Assembly (NCBI GenBank): GCA_003021105.1
Contig: PXRG01000030.1
Span: 1 to 63,388 of the forward strand
Direction: 5' to 3'
Source of the DNA: Halobacteriales archaeon QS_1_68_17
GTDB lineage: Archaea; Halobacteriota; Halobacteria; Halobacteriales; Haloarculaceae
DNA: 63,388 bases
Notes under the pieces: generated by a model
Seen by the model: the letters and a program-made list of their open reading frames with translations, nothing else
Databases searched by the model: none
Told to the model about the DNA's origin: nothing
Position numbers and translations under genes: made by a program
Shown: piece after piece, positions 15,706 to 23,079 of the stretch
Layout of the letters: every line of letters begins with the position of its first letter
Numbering within the stretch: the stretch's first letter is position 1

Positions 15706-16272
15706 ATGCCGGTTCCGTCTCCGGTGCAGTCAATCAAAGCTAACACGACTCCCCTCGTTTTTTCCGTATGCGCAGTGTCACTCGGGGGCGTTGTCGGTGT
15801 CACGCTCGGAATCACGGGATTGGCACACAGTGGTCAAGAATTCGTGACGTCTGGTCAGGCGACGGCCGAACTTGAGTTGGTCGGCCTCCTATCGACTAAT
15901 GCAAGTGTGCTGATGATACTCATTCTCGGTGGGCTCTTGATGGGTGTCCCGACGCTCATCGTTCTTTTCCAGAACGGTCTGGTGATCGGCCTACTCGCTG
16001 GCGCAGCCGCGACGAGCGGGGAACTGTGGATATTTTTAGCGCTGACTGTCCCACACGCAACCTTCGAACTCCCCGCCTTCTGGATCGCTGGCTGTGTCGG
16101 ACTCAAGCTTCCGTTCAACCTCGGCGAATACCTGCTCGAACGGCGGGACTCCTTGCTCTGTCGACGTGACCTTGTCCACGCTGCTGTTCTCCTGTCTATC
16201 GCGTTTGCGCTCGTCGCGCTCGGTGCCGTTGTTGAGAGCGAAGTAACAGCGCGAATTGCCAGACGTTTGTAG
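15706..16272 (+). CDS. SpoIIM/DUF95 family membrane protein
   Basis: A 188-residue protein with about five transmembrane helices. The diagnostic region is ILGGLLMGVPTLIVLFQNGL, then VIGLLAGAAATSGELWIFLA and LTVPHATFELPAFWIAG. The PHxxxELPAFxIAG block is the signature of the stage II sporulation protein M (DUF95) family. In Gram-positive bacteria such proteins are part of circular bacteriocin loci, where they are thought to help maturation or export. The start directly follows the previous stop (TGA-ATG). The spaced, less GC-rich codon use matches the rest of the cassette. Confidence 0.75.
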   Translation: MPVPSPVQSIKANTTPLVFSVCAVSLGGVVGVTLGITGLAHSGQEFVTSGQATAELELVGLLSTNASVLMILILGGLLMGVPTLIVLFQNGLVIGLLAGAAATSGELWIFLALTVPHATFELPAFWIAGCVGLKLPFNLGEYLLERRDSLLCRRDLVHAAVLLSIAFALVALGAVVESEVTARIARRL

Positions 16273-16716
16273 CGGACCGCAACGATCAGATGCCTTCCGA
16301 CACGTGCTTTTTTCAGTGTTCGTTCACACGTCCTCCCGTGTCTCAATTTCGTTGATGCAAAATGTATCTAAATAAATCGATCACCCACGTCTTCGTGATC
16401 TAAGTGATTCTGTGTTCGGAAGGTGTGTTGGCCGTCACCACTCTTTGAGCGGGATTACTTAGCATATCCGTTACGCTTCGGCCGACGGGCACGTCTGGGT
16501 TATCACCATAATAATTGATTACAATCTCGGAGCGACGAACCTCGCGCGGCCTCGCCGGTGAACGTCTTTGCACGAGTAGACGACGTGGCTCCGCTCCGGG
16601 AGATCGACGGCGGCGCGCGGGTGCGGATCGAGCGGGCGTAGTCCGGGACCCCACCTGCCGGTGGACCGCTCGGGTGTATCGACACGCTCTTTTCTGCCGC
16701 TCGAGCATGGAGTGAC
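16273..16716. other. Cassette/leuB junction without an assigned gene
   Basis: The first half (to about 16530) is AT-rich. It includes GATCAC and GTGATC arms near 16380-16400 that can pair, and the patch CACCATAATAATTGATTACAA (16504-16524). GC content returns to the chromosomal level at about 16530, marking the right edge of the inserted DNA. A 27-codon frame, GTG 16558 to TAG 16641 (VNVFARVDDVAPLREIDGG...), has haloarchaeal codon use and may be a tiny gene or the stump of one cut by the insertion. leuB starts 75 bp later. Confidence 0.5.
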
Positions 16717-17697
16717 ATGACACACGAGATTCTGGTGATCCCGGGCGACGGGATCGGCCAGGAGGTCGTTCCGGCGGCCGTGCGGGTGCTCCAGGCGGTC
16801 GAGGCCGACCTCGCGTTCGTCGAGGGCGAGGCCGGCGACCATGTCGCGGCCGAAACCGGCGAGCCACTCCCGCAGGAGATCCGGGAGCGTGCCGCCGAGG
16901 CCGACGCGACGCTGTTCGGCGCGGCCGGCGATAGTGCCGCCGACGTGGTGTTGCCGCTCCGTGAGGTCGTGGGTTCGTTTGCGAACGTCCGGCCGGCACG
17001 CGCGTACCCCGGCGTCGACGCGCTGAAACCCGAGACGGACCTGGTGTTCGTCCGCGAGAACACGGAGGGCGTCTACTCGGGCATCGAGTCCGAAATCGCG
17101 GAGGGGGTGACGACGCTGACCCGCGTGATCACCGAGCGGGCGTCCCGGCGGATCGCGGAGTTCGGCTTCGAGCACGCCGCCGAGAACGGCTACGAGAACG
17201 TGACCGTCGCACACAAGGCCAACGTGATGCGGGTGACCGACGGCCTGTTCCTGGAGACGGCCGAAGCCGTGGCCGCAAAACGGGGTGCCGACTACGACAC
17301 CGCGCTGATGGACGCGCTGGCGATGCACGTCATCATGCACCCGGAGGACTACGGGGTCGTCATCTGCCCGAACCTCGCGGGCGACGTGCTCTCGGACCTC
17401 GCGGCGGGGCTGGTCGGCGGCCTCGGCCTGCTGCCGAGCGCGAACGTCGGCCCCGACAACGCCATGTTCGAACCGGTCCACGGGACCGCGCCGGACATCG
17501 CGGGACAGGGGATCGCGAACCCCTCGGCGACAATCCTCAGCGCGGCGATGCTCCTCGAACATCTCGGATACGACGACGAGGGCCAGCGCGTCCGGGCCGC
17601 GGTCGAGGGCGTCCTCGCGGACGGCCCGCGGACGCCCGACCTCGGCGGCGAGGCGACGACCGGCGACGTGACCGACGCCGTGATCGACCGGCTCTGA
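16717..17697 (+). CDS. leuB: 3-isopropylmalate dehydrogenase
   Basis: A 326-residue beta-decarboxylating dehydrogenase that oxidises 3-isopropylmalate with NAD to 2-oxoisocaproate. Motifs: [18 protein letters not shown] at the N-terminus, [14 protein letters not shown] (substrate loop), [32 protein letters not shown], then the metal site [20 protein letters not shown] with [10 protein letters not shown], and the coenzyme loop [18 protein letters not shown]. It is shorter than bacterial LeuB (about 350), as usual in archaea. Isocitrate or homoisocitrate dehydrogenase are relatives, but size and the leu context favour LeuB. Its 3' part contains a 43-nt stretch repeated, inverted, in the osmC gene. 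Confidence 0.9.
   Translation: MTHEILVIPGDGIGQEVVPAAVRVLQAVEADLAFVEGEAGDHVAAETGEPLPQEIRERAAEADATLFGAAGDSAADVVLPLREVVGSFANVRPARAYPGVDALKPETDLVFVRENTEGVYSGIESEIAEGVTTLTRVITERASRRIAEFGFEHAAENGYENVTVAHKANVMRVTDGLFLETAEAVAAKRGADYDTALMDALAMHVIMHPEDYGVVICPNLAGDVLSDLAAGLVGGLGLLPSANVGPDNAMFEPVHGTAPDIAGQGIANPSATILSAAMLLEHLGYDDEGQRVRAAVEGVLADGPRTPDLGGEATTGDVTDAVIDRL
17632..17674. repeat. 43-nt sequence shared (inverted) between leuB and the OsmC-family gene
   Basis: Positions 17632-17674 (leuB codons for [14 protein letters not shown]) are identical to the reverse complement of 18597-18639 inside the OsmC-family gene, where the same residues appear in the same frame. The sequence is typical for the LeuB C-terminus (TPDLGG is conserved there), so the copy in the osmC-like gene is probably the acquired one. 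Confidence 0.8.
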
Positions 17698-17828
17698 GAC
17701 TGCCGCTATACTCCCTCGAAGAATTTCGGCACCCCGCGGTGCCGGATAGCTTCACGAAGTGATCGTCCACAGTGTGAGGCCCGGGGGACAGGACGCTTAA
17801 GTTCTGGCGCGGCGTTGCTCCGGATGGT

Positions 17829-17981
17829 ATGCCAAGCGTGGATCTGGACGCGGAGACGATCGAGCGACTCGACAGGCTCCGCATCGAGGACGAGACCTAC
17901 GACGAGATCATCAACGAACTGATCAACATCTACCAGGCCGAGGAACTGACGCTGTTCCGGGGCAGCGACGAGGACTACTGA
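17829..17981 (+). CDS. Small acidic haloarchaeal protein (DUF7557-like)
   Basis: A 50-residue protein, MPSVDLDAETIERLDRLRI then EDETYDEIINELINIYQAEE. The pattern is a strand, a helix, and a second helix after ESY/ETYDEI, resembling short antitoxin-like RHH proteins. I associate it with the DUF7557 family from memory. Preceding AT-rich ACGCTTAAGTTC (17793-17804) lies about 30 bp upstream, a good TATA site for a leaderless start at 17829. The 3' end overlaps the convergent DUF5799 gene by seven bases. Confidence 0.65.
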   Translation: MPSVDLDAETIERLDRLRIEDETYDEIINELINIYQAEELTLFRGSDEDY

Positions 17982-18433
17982 TCGCCGGCGGCCGACCGGA
18001 CTTCGGCCCACTTGCCTTTCTCTTCGAGGTGTGACTGGAGGTCGGTCGCGTACTGTTCGACGAGTCGTTCGGCCGCGTCGAGTCGCTCGTCGCCGCCGCC
18101 GCCGGAACCGGAGAGCCCGAGCGAGCGCTTGATGCTGGCGAACACGCCGCCCCCGGAGTTGCCGCCACCGCCGCCCCGGCCGCCACCACCCATCGCGCCC
18201 ATCGCCTGGTCGACGTTGTCGAGTTCGGGCATGATGTCCGAGAGGTGGGTGGTGTCGGGTACGATCCTGGCGCGTTCCTCGTCGCCGGGGTGTTCGATGT
18301 CGAACTCGACGGCGGTCATGATGAGACCCCACTGCTGGCGCGAGAATTGCGACTGCTCGACTCTGTCGGCGAACTGTCGGTCGACAGTCATCCGGTCGCC
18401 GACGATACGGTCGGTCCAGTCTCGCTCTGTCAT
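17975..18433 (-). CDS. DUF5799 family haloarchaeal protein
   Basis: A 152-residue protein. The N-terminal half is conserved-looking (MTERDWTDRIVGDRMTVDRQ, QWGLIMTAVEFDIEHPGDEE, IVPDTTHLSDIMPELDNVDQ). It is followed by a poly-glycine linker (about 79-100, GGGGRGGGGGNSGGG) and a helical acidic C-terminus (DERLDAAERLVEQYATDLQ). No membrane segment or enzymatic motif is seen; the family is known only from haloarchaea as far as I am aware. Its stop overlaps the convergent small gene 17829-17981. The OsmC-like gene starts upstream on the same strand. Confidence 0.75.
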   Translation of the reverse strand: MTERDWTDRIVGDRMTVDRQFADRVEQSQFSRQQWGLIMTAVEFDIEHPGDEERARIVPDTTHLSDIMPELDNVDQAMGAMGGGGRGGGGGNSGGGVFASIKRSLGLSGSGGGGDERLDAAERLVEQYATDLQSHLEEKGKWAEVRSAAGDQ

Positions 18434-18473
18434 GCTACCGCCTTGGTGGAGGGTCGGTATGAGCGTTTTCCCG

Positions 18474-18815
18474 TTACGCGGTCCGGAGCGTCATCTCGGC
18501 GTGGAGGCTGCTCTTGAGCGCGTCGTGGACCTTGCAGAGTTCGTTCGCCCGGGCGACGATGGCGTCGGCCGTCTCCTCGTCCACGTCGGCCTCGACGGTC
18601 ACGTCGCCGGTCGTCGCCTCGCCGCCGAGGTCGGGCGTGCGCTGCCGGCCACCCACTCGCAGGGCGGGGACGTAACAGGCCGCGTAGTCCGCCAGCAGCG
18701 TTTCCAGCGTGTCTATCGACTCCTCGCCGGTCGCGTCGATCGTGAGTTCGAAGTCGCGGCAACTGCTCGTCGTGCTCATCCCCTCGTCGCTGACGCTGTG
18801 TACTTCTTTCGCCAT
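18474..18815 (-). CDS. OsmC/Ohr family protein
   Basis: A 113-residue protein starting MAKEVHSVSDEGMSTTSSC. The OsmC fold is recognised by the strand pair FELTIDATGEESIDTLETLL, the active-site segment ADYAACYVPALRVGGRQR with the conserved Cys (one of the two peroxidatic cysteines), and the later ANELCKVHDAL with the second Cys. Such proteins reduce organic hydroperoxides. The stretch [15 protein letters not shown] at the centre is identical in DNA to the end of leuB and probably replaced the native loop. At 113 residues it is short for the family (about 135-145). Confidence 0.75.
   Translation of the reverse strand: MAKEVHSVSDEGMSTTSSCRDFELTIDATGEESIDTLETLLADYAACYVPALRVGGRQRTPDLGGEATTGDVTVEADVDEETADAIVARANELCKVHDALKSSLHAEMTLRTA
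18597..18639. repeat. Second copy of the 43-nt leuB sequence, inverted, in the OsmC-like gene
   Basis: Reverse complement of 17632-17674 with no mismatch by eye. The two copies are about 920 bp apart in opposite orientation, so recombination between them would invert leuB's end, the DUF7557-like and the DUF5799 genes. Confidence 0.8.
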
Positions 18816-18962
18816 GGCGTCCGGCACATCGCCGCCGGCGAAAGTAAGTGTTACCACCGGGTGGCGGCCGCCGGATTCCGGAAGGGAGCGCGGCGGACCG
18901 GATCGGACGGTCGGTCGGCCAGTCTGTAGGCCGGCCAGGCACCCGGTCTGTCGGTCGGCCCG

Positions 18963-19322
18963 TCAGCGTTTCGACCGGCCGGGCGGGAGGTCGTGTTCGG
19001 CGCGGTGGTCGAGCATCGCCCCGTACTGGCAGGCCCGAAGCCGTAGATCCGACCGGGGTTTCGCGGTACACGGGAGGACCAGGTCGGCGTCCCGGTCCGC
19101 GTCGTAGTACCGCTTGGCGTCGGACTGGTCGACGGTGCCCGCGAGGAGTTCGGCCGCGCAGGTCGTACACCACCCCTGCTGGCAGTCCGCGGGCAGCCAC
19201 AGGCCGGCGCTGCGCGCGGCGGCAAGGACGTACTCGTCCGCCCCGACCTCGACGACGACCGTTTCGCCGGCCCGTTCGACGTCGCAGTCGTCGGGAACGA
19301 CGATCTCGACGGTGTAGCTCAT
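18963..19322 (-). CDS. 2Fe-2S ferredoxin
   Basis: A 119-residue plant-type ferredoxin. Cluster ligands: ADCQQGWCTTCAAELLAG (three cysteines in the CxxxxCxxC loop) and DLVLPCTAKPRSDL (the fourth). The N-terminal beta hairpin is YTVEIVVPDDCDVERA. The protein is acidic, as expected for a soluble haloarchaeal electron carrier, but lacks the long N-terminal domain of the main haloarchaeal ferredoxin (about 128 residues). The C-terminal ~25 residues (RACQYGAMLDHRAEHDLPPG) are an extra helix. Start chosen at the MSYTVE methionine (19322). It lies 16 bp downstream of the Dps-like gene on the same strand, so the pair is probably cotranscribed for iron/redox balance. Confidence 0.85.
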   Translation of the reverse strand: MSYTVEIVVPDDCDVERAGETVVVEVGADEYVLAAARSAGLWLPADCQQGWCTTCAAELLAGTVDQSDAKRYYDADRDADLVLPCTAKPRSDLRLRACQYGAMLDHRAEHDLPPGRSKR

Positions 19323-19337
19323 GGCGGCCAAACGGGA

Positions 19338-19964
19338 TCAGGCGCTGTCGTTGAAGCGGTTGTTGGTCGAGTAGGGGGCCTCGCCCGGTTCGCCGCGGAC
19401 GAAGTGACCAGCGGGGTTGACCTCGCCGTCGCGTTCCTTGCTGAGCAGTTCGATGAACCACGCCTCGTGGTCCATCTCCTCGTTGAGGACGCGCTGGGCC
19501 ATGTCGTAGGTCCGCGGGTCCGCATCGCGGGTCATGTCACAGATCTCCGACCACGTCCGGATCGCACACCGCTCGGCCTCCAGGAGCACTTCGAGGATGT
19601 TCTCGGCGGACGGGTCGTCGGGCAGGTAGGCGTCCGCACACGACGCCCGGTCGGCGAAATCCCGGATGTCGTTCGGGAGCTTTCCCCCGAGTTCGTACAC
19701 GCGCGGCAGGACAAGTTCGAAGTGGGCGCGGTCCTCGAGGCGTGCGTCCTCGGTGATCTCCTTGTAGTCCTCTTCGCCGGCGAGGTGCGTCCGGAGGTTC
19801 GTGTAGTAGTAGTAGGTGGTGAACTCGGCAGCGATGGCGTCGAGGAGCTTCTCGCGGAGTTCCTCCGGGTCGACACCGCGCTCGCGGACGACTTCCGCAC
19901 CGACTCGCTGGCTCGTGTCGCCCGGCGGGACGGTGCCGCTCATGTGGGGTTTGTCGTCGGACAT
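19338..19964 (-). CDS. Dps-like (DPSL) ferritin-fold protein
   Basis: A 208-residue helical protein. Di-iron ligands appear as [56 protein letters not shown] and [17 protein letters not shown]. Two cysteines near the metal site ([12 protein letters not shown] and EAERCAI) are the thioferritin hallmark that separates DPSL proteins from true Dps. Members form 12-mer cages that oxidise iron with peroxide and protect DNA. The end [19 protein letters not shown] is a long conserved tail. Cotranscription with the 2Fe-2S ferredoxin fits an oxidative-stress role. Confidence 0.8.
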   Translation of the reverse strand: MSDDKPHMSGTVPPGDTSQRVGAEVVRERGVDPEELREKLLDAIAAEFTTYYYYTNLRTHLAGEEDYKEITEDARLEDRAHFELVLPRVYELGGKLPNDIRDFADRASCADAYLPDDPSAENILEVLLEAERCAIRTWSEICDMTRDADPRTYDMAQRVLNEEMDHEAWFIELLSKERDGEVNPAGHFVRGEPGEAPYSTNNRFNDSA

Positions 19965-20118
19965 GGGTAGGACCCGTCCGGAATTCCACGTCCTCGCGGA
20001 TAGCCCTTTGGCTAGCTGTGTCCAATTCCGGCGACTCCTGATCCCCGTACGAGCGACAGACAGCGACCGACTCCAGCGGGAACAGAAATCTATTGTACAT
20101 AGCTAACAACCCTCGTCC

Positions 20119-20838
20119 ATGCGGGAGTTCGCGTTCACCGTCACGTTCGAACCCGGGGCGGACGGCCTGATGGACCTGTTCGTCGAGGAGTCGTCCCTGC
20201 GGGCCCGCTCGCGGGCCTGTTTCGCCAACGAGCGGGCGATGTGGCGAATCGACGAACTCCAGGGGCCGCCCGGAGTGCTGGCACGGCTGGACGAGGTCTA
20301 CCTCGACGAGGAAGTCTGCAACGAATGTCTCGACGACGAACGGTGCGACTCGACCCGGGAGTACCAGGTGCTCGACCGGGACGACGAACACCGGGTGTTC
20401 TACACCCGCCGGGAAGGTATCGAGGACTGTCACTCGATGCCCTCGCTTGCGGTCGAGGAAGTCGGTGACGGCGTCCTCATGGAGACGACCCGACAGGGCC
20501 GAGAGTACGTCTGGCGGATTCTCGCACCCGGGAACGCGACCGTCGGAGCGCTCTACGACCGCGTGGCCGCGAACCTCCGGCCCGGCCTCTCGCTGGAACT
20601 CCGGGAGGTCTGCGACGCCACGGGCGAGTTCTACACGGAGTCCGGTCGGGTGCTCTCGGTCGCCGAGCGAGAGACCCTGGCGGCTGCGGCCGAGGCGGGC
20701 TACTACGACGTGCCCCGCAGGACGACCGTGGCCGAACTGGCCGACAGGCTCGACGTCCCGCGGTCGACGGTCCAGCACCGGCTCCAGCGGTCGGAGGCGA
20801 AGGTCGTCGATCGGTTCCTCGAACGGACCGACTGGTAG
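20119..20838 (+). CDS. Bat-type (HTH-10) transcriptional regulator
   Basis: A 239-residue protein. N-terminal sensor-like half (1-170) opens MREFAFTVTFEPGADGLMDL and carries a cysteine group EVCNECLDDERCDS (about 66-80) that could bind a metal or respond to redox state. The C-terminal bacterio-opsin-activator HTH domain is clear: VLSVAERETLAAAAEAGYYD, VPRRTTVAELADRLDVPRST, VQHRLQRSEAKVVDRFL. Such regulators usually act on nearby genes. TCTATTGTAC (20089-20098) about 25 bp before the ATG is the TATA site, which predicts a leaderless mRNA. It diverges from the Dps-like gene, a plausible target. Confidence 0.85.
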   Translation: MREFAFTVTFEPGADGLMDLFVEESSLRARSRACFANERAMWRIDELQGPPGVLARLDEVYLDEEVCNECLDDERCDSTREYQVLDRDDEHRVFYTRREGIEDCHSMPSLAVEEVGDGVLMETTRQGREYVWRILAPGNATVGALYDRVAANLRPGLSLELREVCDATGEFYTESGRVLSVAERETLAAAAEAGYYDVPRRTTVAELADRLDVPRSTVQHRLQRSEAKVVDRFLERTDW

Positions 20839-20954
20839 CGTCGAGCCACCGCCAGTCACGACGGGGATCGCGTCGGCCGTTTCTCCTGGCCGTCGCCCAC
20901 GATTCCCGGACGAGCAGGACATGCCCGCTCCGTCTCGGAGTTCCTCGGAACCGA

Positions 20955-20980
20955 GACCAGGACCAGGACCAGGACCAGGA
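20955..20980. repeat. Hexamer tandem repeat (GACCAG, four copies)
   Basis: GACCAG repeats at 20955, 20961, 20967 and 20973, followed by imperfect GGACCGGGA-type variants to about 21065. It lies in a ~290-bp gene-free stretch (20839-21132) downstream of the Bat-type regulator. No other feature is visible there. Confidence 0.75.
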
Positions 20981-21132
20981 AGGGCCGGGACCTGGGCGGA
21001 AAGCGATCACGGACTGGGATCAGGAAGGACCGGGAGGGAGAACGGAACGGCGACCAGGGACCGGGAGACCGACGGCGACCGCCGGCCGGAGTGGACAACT
21101 CTAACTACCAGGGCTCTGGAGTCGCCAACGAC

Positions 21133-21213
21133 ATGAGACGGGACACCGACGGACTGATCGATCCGCGGACGTTCGACCCTCCACGGACGCGCGCGGCCCG
21201 GGGGTGGCAGTAG
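21133..21213 (+). CDS. 26-codon ORF in frame with, and directly abutting, the membrane gene at 21214
   Basis: ATG at 21133 gives MRRDTDGLIDPRTFDPPRT and RAARGWQ, then TAG at 21211-21213, and the next codon is the ATG of the membrane protein in the same frame. A TATA-like CAACTCTAACTACC (21095-21108) lies about 30 bp before 21133, so the mRNA probably starts here. Either this is a translated leader coupled to the downstream gene, or a nonsense mutation has split off the first 26 residues of a longer protein. Confidence 0.45.
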   Translation: MRRDTDGLIDPRTFDPPRTRAARGWQ

Positions 21214-22239
21214 ATGGTGGGCGCGCTCGGACTGGCCAGTGTCGAGGCGCTGCTGGCCGCGCTGGCCGGCGAAGCGCTCGGCGCGGCCATCGGCGCGTAC
21301 CCGGCCCTGAGCGTCGCCGGCCTCGTGATCGTCGCCGGCGAGGCCGTCCACCTCGCTGGCGGCGACCGGACGCTGACAGCGCTCGTCGGCCTGGGGCCGG
21401 CGTTCGGGCCGCACGTCGCCTTCGCCGGCGGCGTCGCGGCGACGGCGTACGCCGCCCGGCGGGGTTACCTCGACACCGACTTCGCGTACCACGAGGCGAA
21501 ACACGTGACCGCGGCGCTCGGCACCCGGCCGGACGTGCTCCTCGTCGGGGCCGCGTTCGGTCTCCTCGGGCACGTGCTGGCGCGGGTCTCCGCGACGTCC
21601 GGCATCCCGGTCGATCCGGTCATGGCCAGCATCGTCGTCTCCGGATTCGTCCACCGGATCGTCCTGGGGTACCCGCTGATCGGGACCGTCCGGGGCGGTC
21701 TCCTCGACATGTCGCCGTTCGAGCGCGGCGAGCGCCGGGCGGCCGTCGACGGGGGCACGGCGACCCTCGACAGGGACGACCTCTCGGACCGCCGGTACGC
21801 CGTCGAACCGTGGCTTCCCCACCAGTACGAGTGGGGAGGCGTGGCCGTGTCGGGGCTGTTCGTCGGCCTCTTCGCCGCGTTCCTCTCGGTCCGGACCTCC
21901 AGCCCGTTCCTGGCGTTCGGTATCGCCGCGGCGACGCTGCTCTTTCTCGACCTGGAGGGGGACGGCCGGGTGCCGGTCACCCACCACATGGCGCTCCCGG
22001 CCGGCCTCGCGGCACTGGGCGTCGCGGGGATGGGAACGCCGGTCGCCCTGGTGGCCGGCGGACTCTTCGGCCTCCTGAGCGGGGTGGTCGCGGAACTCGG
22101 CCAGCGGACCCTCTACGCCCACGCCGATACCCACCTCGACCCGTCCGCGCTGGGTATCGTCGTCACGACGGGGCTGCTCGGCGTGCTGTCGACCGCGGGG
22201 CTCGTCCAGCTCGACCTGCTCGGGGCGCTGGGCTACTAG
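21214..22239 (+). CDS. Multispanning haloarchaeal membrane protein of unknown function
   Basis: A 341-residue protein with about eight hydrophobic segments, rich in Ala, Gly and Val, for example GEALGAAIGAYPALSVAGLV, FGPHVAFAGGVAATAYAARR, VAVSGLFVGLFAAFLSVRTS and LGIVVTTGLLGVLSTAGLV. Conserved-looking polar residues lie between helices (YHEAKHVTAALG, THHMALPAG, YAHADTHLDPSALG); the histidine and acidic residues there could bind metal. I do not recognise the family. The upstream 26-codon ORF is in frame with it across a TAG. The 3' end overlaps cutA by four bases in convergent orientation. Confidence 0.7.
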   Translation: MVGALGLASVEALLAALAGEALGAAIGAYPALSVAGLVIVAGEAVHLAGGDRTLTALVGLGPAFGPHVAFAGGVAATAYAARRGYLDTDFAYHEAKHVTAALGTRPDVLLVGAAFGLLGHVLARVSATSGIPVDPVMASIVVSGFVHRIVLGYPLIGTVRGGLLDMSPFERGERRAAVDGGTATLDRDDLSDRRYAVEPWLPHQYEWGGVAVSGLFVGLFAAFLSVRTSSPFLAFGIAAATLLFLDLEGDGRVPVTHHMALPAGLAALGVAGMGTPVALVAGGLFGLLSGVVAELGQRTLYAHADTHLDPSALGIVVTTGLLGVLSTAGLVQLDLLGALGY

Positions 22240-22538
22240 CCGACGACCCCGTCGCGCCACTCGGCGAACGATCCCAGCACGTCCGTCTCGTCGAACCGCT
22301 CGACGCAGGGCACGTCGTGGGGGTGTTCCTCGACGATCCGGTCGACCAGGTCACCGTACCGGTCGTCGGTCGTCTTCGCCAGCAACAGGACCTCCTCGTC
22401 GTCGTGGATCTCGCCGTCCCACCTGTAGACAGACCGGATCGGCGTCCGGTTGACACAGGCGGCCAGGCGCTGTTCAACGAGCAGTTCCGCCAGTTCGTCT
22501 GCCACGTCGACCGGGGCGGTGACGTACGCCGTCGGCAT
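22236..22538 (-). CDS. cutA: CutA-like divalent cation tolerance protein
   Basis: A 100-residue protein of the usual CutA length (about 100-115). The ferredoxin-like trimer fold is indicated by MPTAYVTAPVDVADELAELL, LAACVNRTPIRSVYRWDGEI (the conserved AACVN and YRWxGxI), EEVLLLAKTTDDRYGDLVD and EEHPHDVPCVERFD. CutA proteins are stable trimers linked to copper tolerance, but their real function is unsettled. The start at 22538 matches the family N-terminus. The stop overlaps the convergent membrane gene by four bases. Confidence 0.88.
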   Translation of the reverse strand: MPTAYVTAPVDVADELAELLVEQRLAACVNRTPIRSVYRWDGEIHDDEEVLLLAKTTDDRYGDLVDRIVEEHPHDVPCVERFDETDVLGSFAEWRDGVVG

Positions 22539-22584
22539 GTGCGGCCGTGCGTTCCTCCGGGGCAAGAACCTTCGGGGTTCCGGG

Positions 22585-22746
22585 TTAGATCTCGTGTGCG
22601 CCGATCCACCGCTCGTCGCCCTCGACCGGACACCACGGCTCGTGGACCTCCCGACAGTCGGGATCGAGCCGCCAGCCGCAGGTACAGACGTCCGATGCAC
22701 CCCGCGATCGGGTCCGCCGCCCGCAAAGCTTGCAGGTGCCCACCAT
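22585..22746 (-). CDS. Zinc-ribbon microprotein
   Basis: A 53-residue protein with six cysteines: MVGTCKLCGRRTRSRG (CxxC), DVCTCGWRLDPDC (CxC and C) and HEPWCPVEG. The CxxC plus CxC spacing suggests one or two zinc sites in a tiny beta fold. Small zinc-finger microproteins are numerous in haloarchaea and often regulate lifestyle, but this one has no assigned role. Start taken at 22746, before the first CxxC. Genes of the same kind lie at 22826 and 24975. Confidence 0.6.
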   Translation of the reverse strand: MVGTCKLCGRRTRSRGASDVCTCGWRLDPDCREVHEPWCPVEGDERWIGAHEI

Positions 22747-22825
22747 GGTATCGACACCTCCACGTCTGGCCGGATAAATCAAATTGTGCGCGATCCGGAC
22801 GGTTCACTCGACGCGAATTCCGGAG

Positions 22826-23002
22826 TCACTGCATGGGGTTGTACGCCCCGTTGATGTCCCACTCGTGGAGACAGTGGGGGTTGCCGACCCGGCGTTCGCC
22901 GTCGACAGTCGCGACGACCCAGGACTCCGAGTCGTCGTCCCAGATGTCGCGGCGTCCGCACCGCTCGCACTCGCGTTCTGTCGGTGGCGTGATCTCTGTC
23001 AC
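22826..23002 (-). CDS. HEWD family zinc-ribbon microprotein
   Basis: A 58-residue protein with ERECERCGRRDIWDDDSESW and GERRVGNPHCLHEWDINGAY. The sequence HCLHEWDING gives the family its name. The CxxC and later Cys/His residues suggest zinc binding. I chose the GTG at 23002 (VTEITPPTE) because homologs begin near this point; the upstream in-frame ATG at 23050 adds a cysteine/phenylalanine-rich stretch. It diverges from the PEBP-type lipoprotein at 23080. Confidence 0.7.
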   Translation of the reverse strand: MTEITPPTERECERCGRRDIWDDDSESWVVATVDGERRVGNPHCLHEWDINGAYNPMQ

Positions 23003-23079
23003 GTGCGCCCCGACGCACCCGGACGAAAAAAAACGTTCGTCCCACAGCACTGATCACCGCGGCCCGCATACACTCGTCC

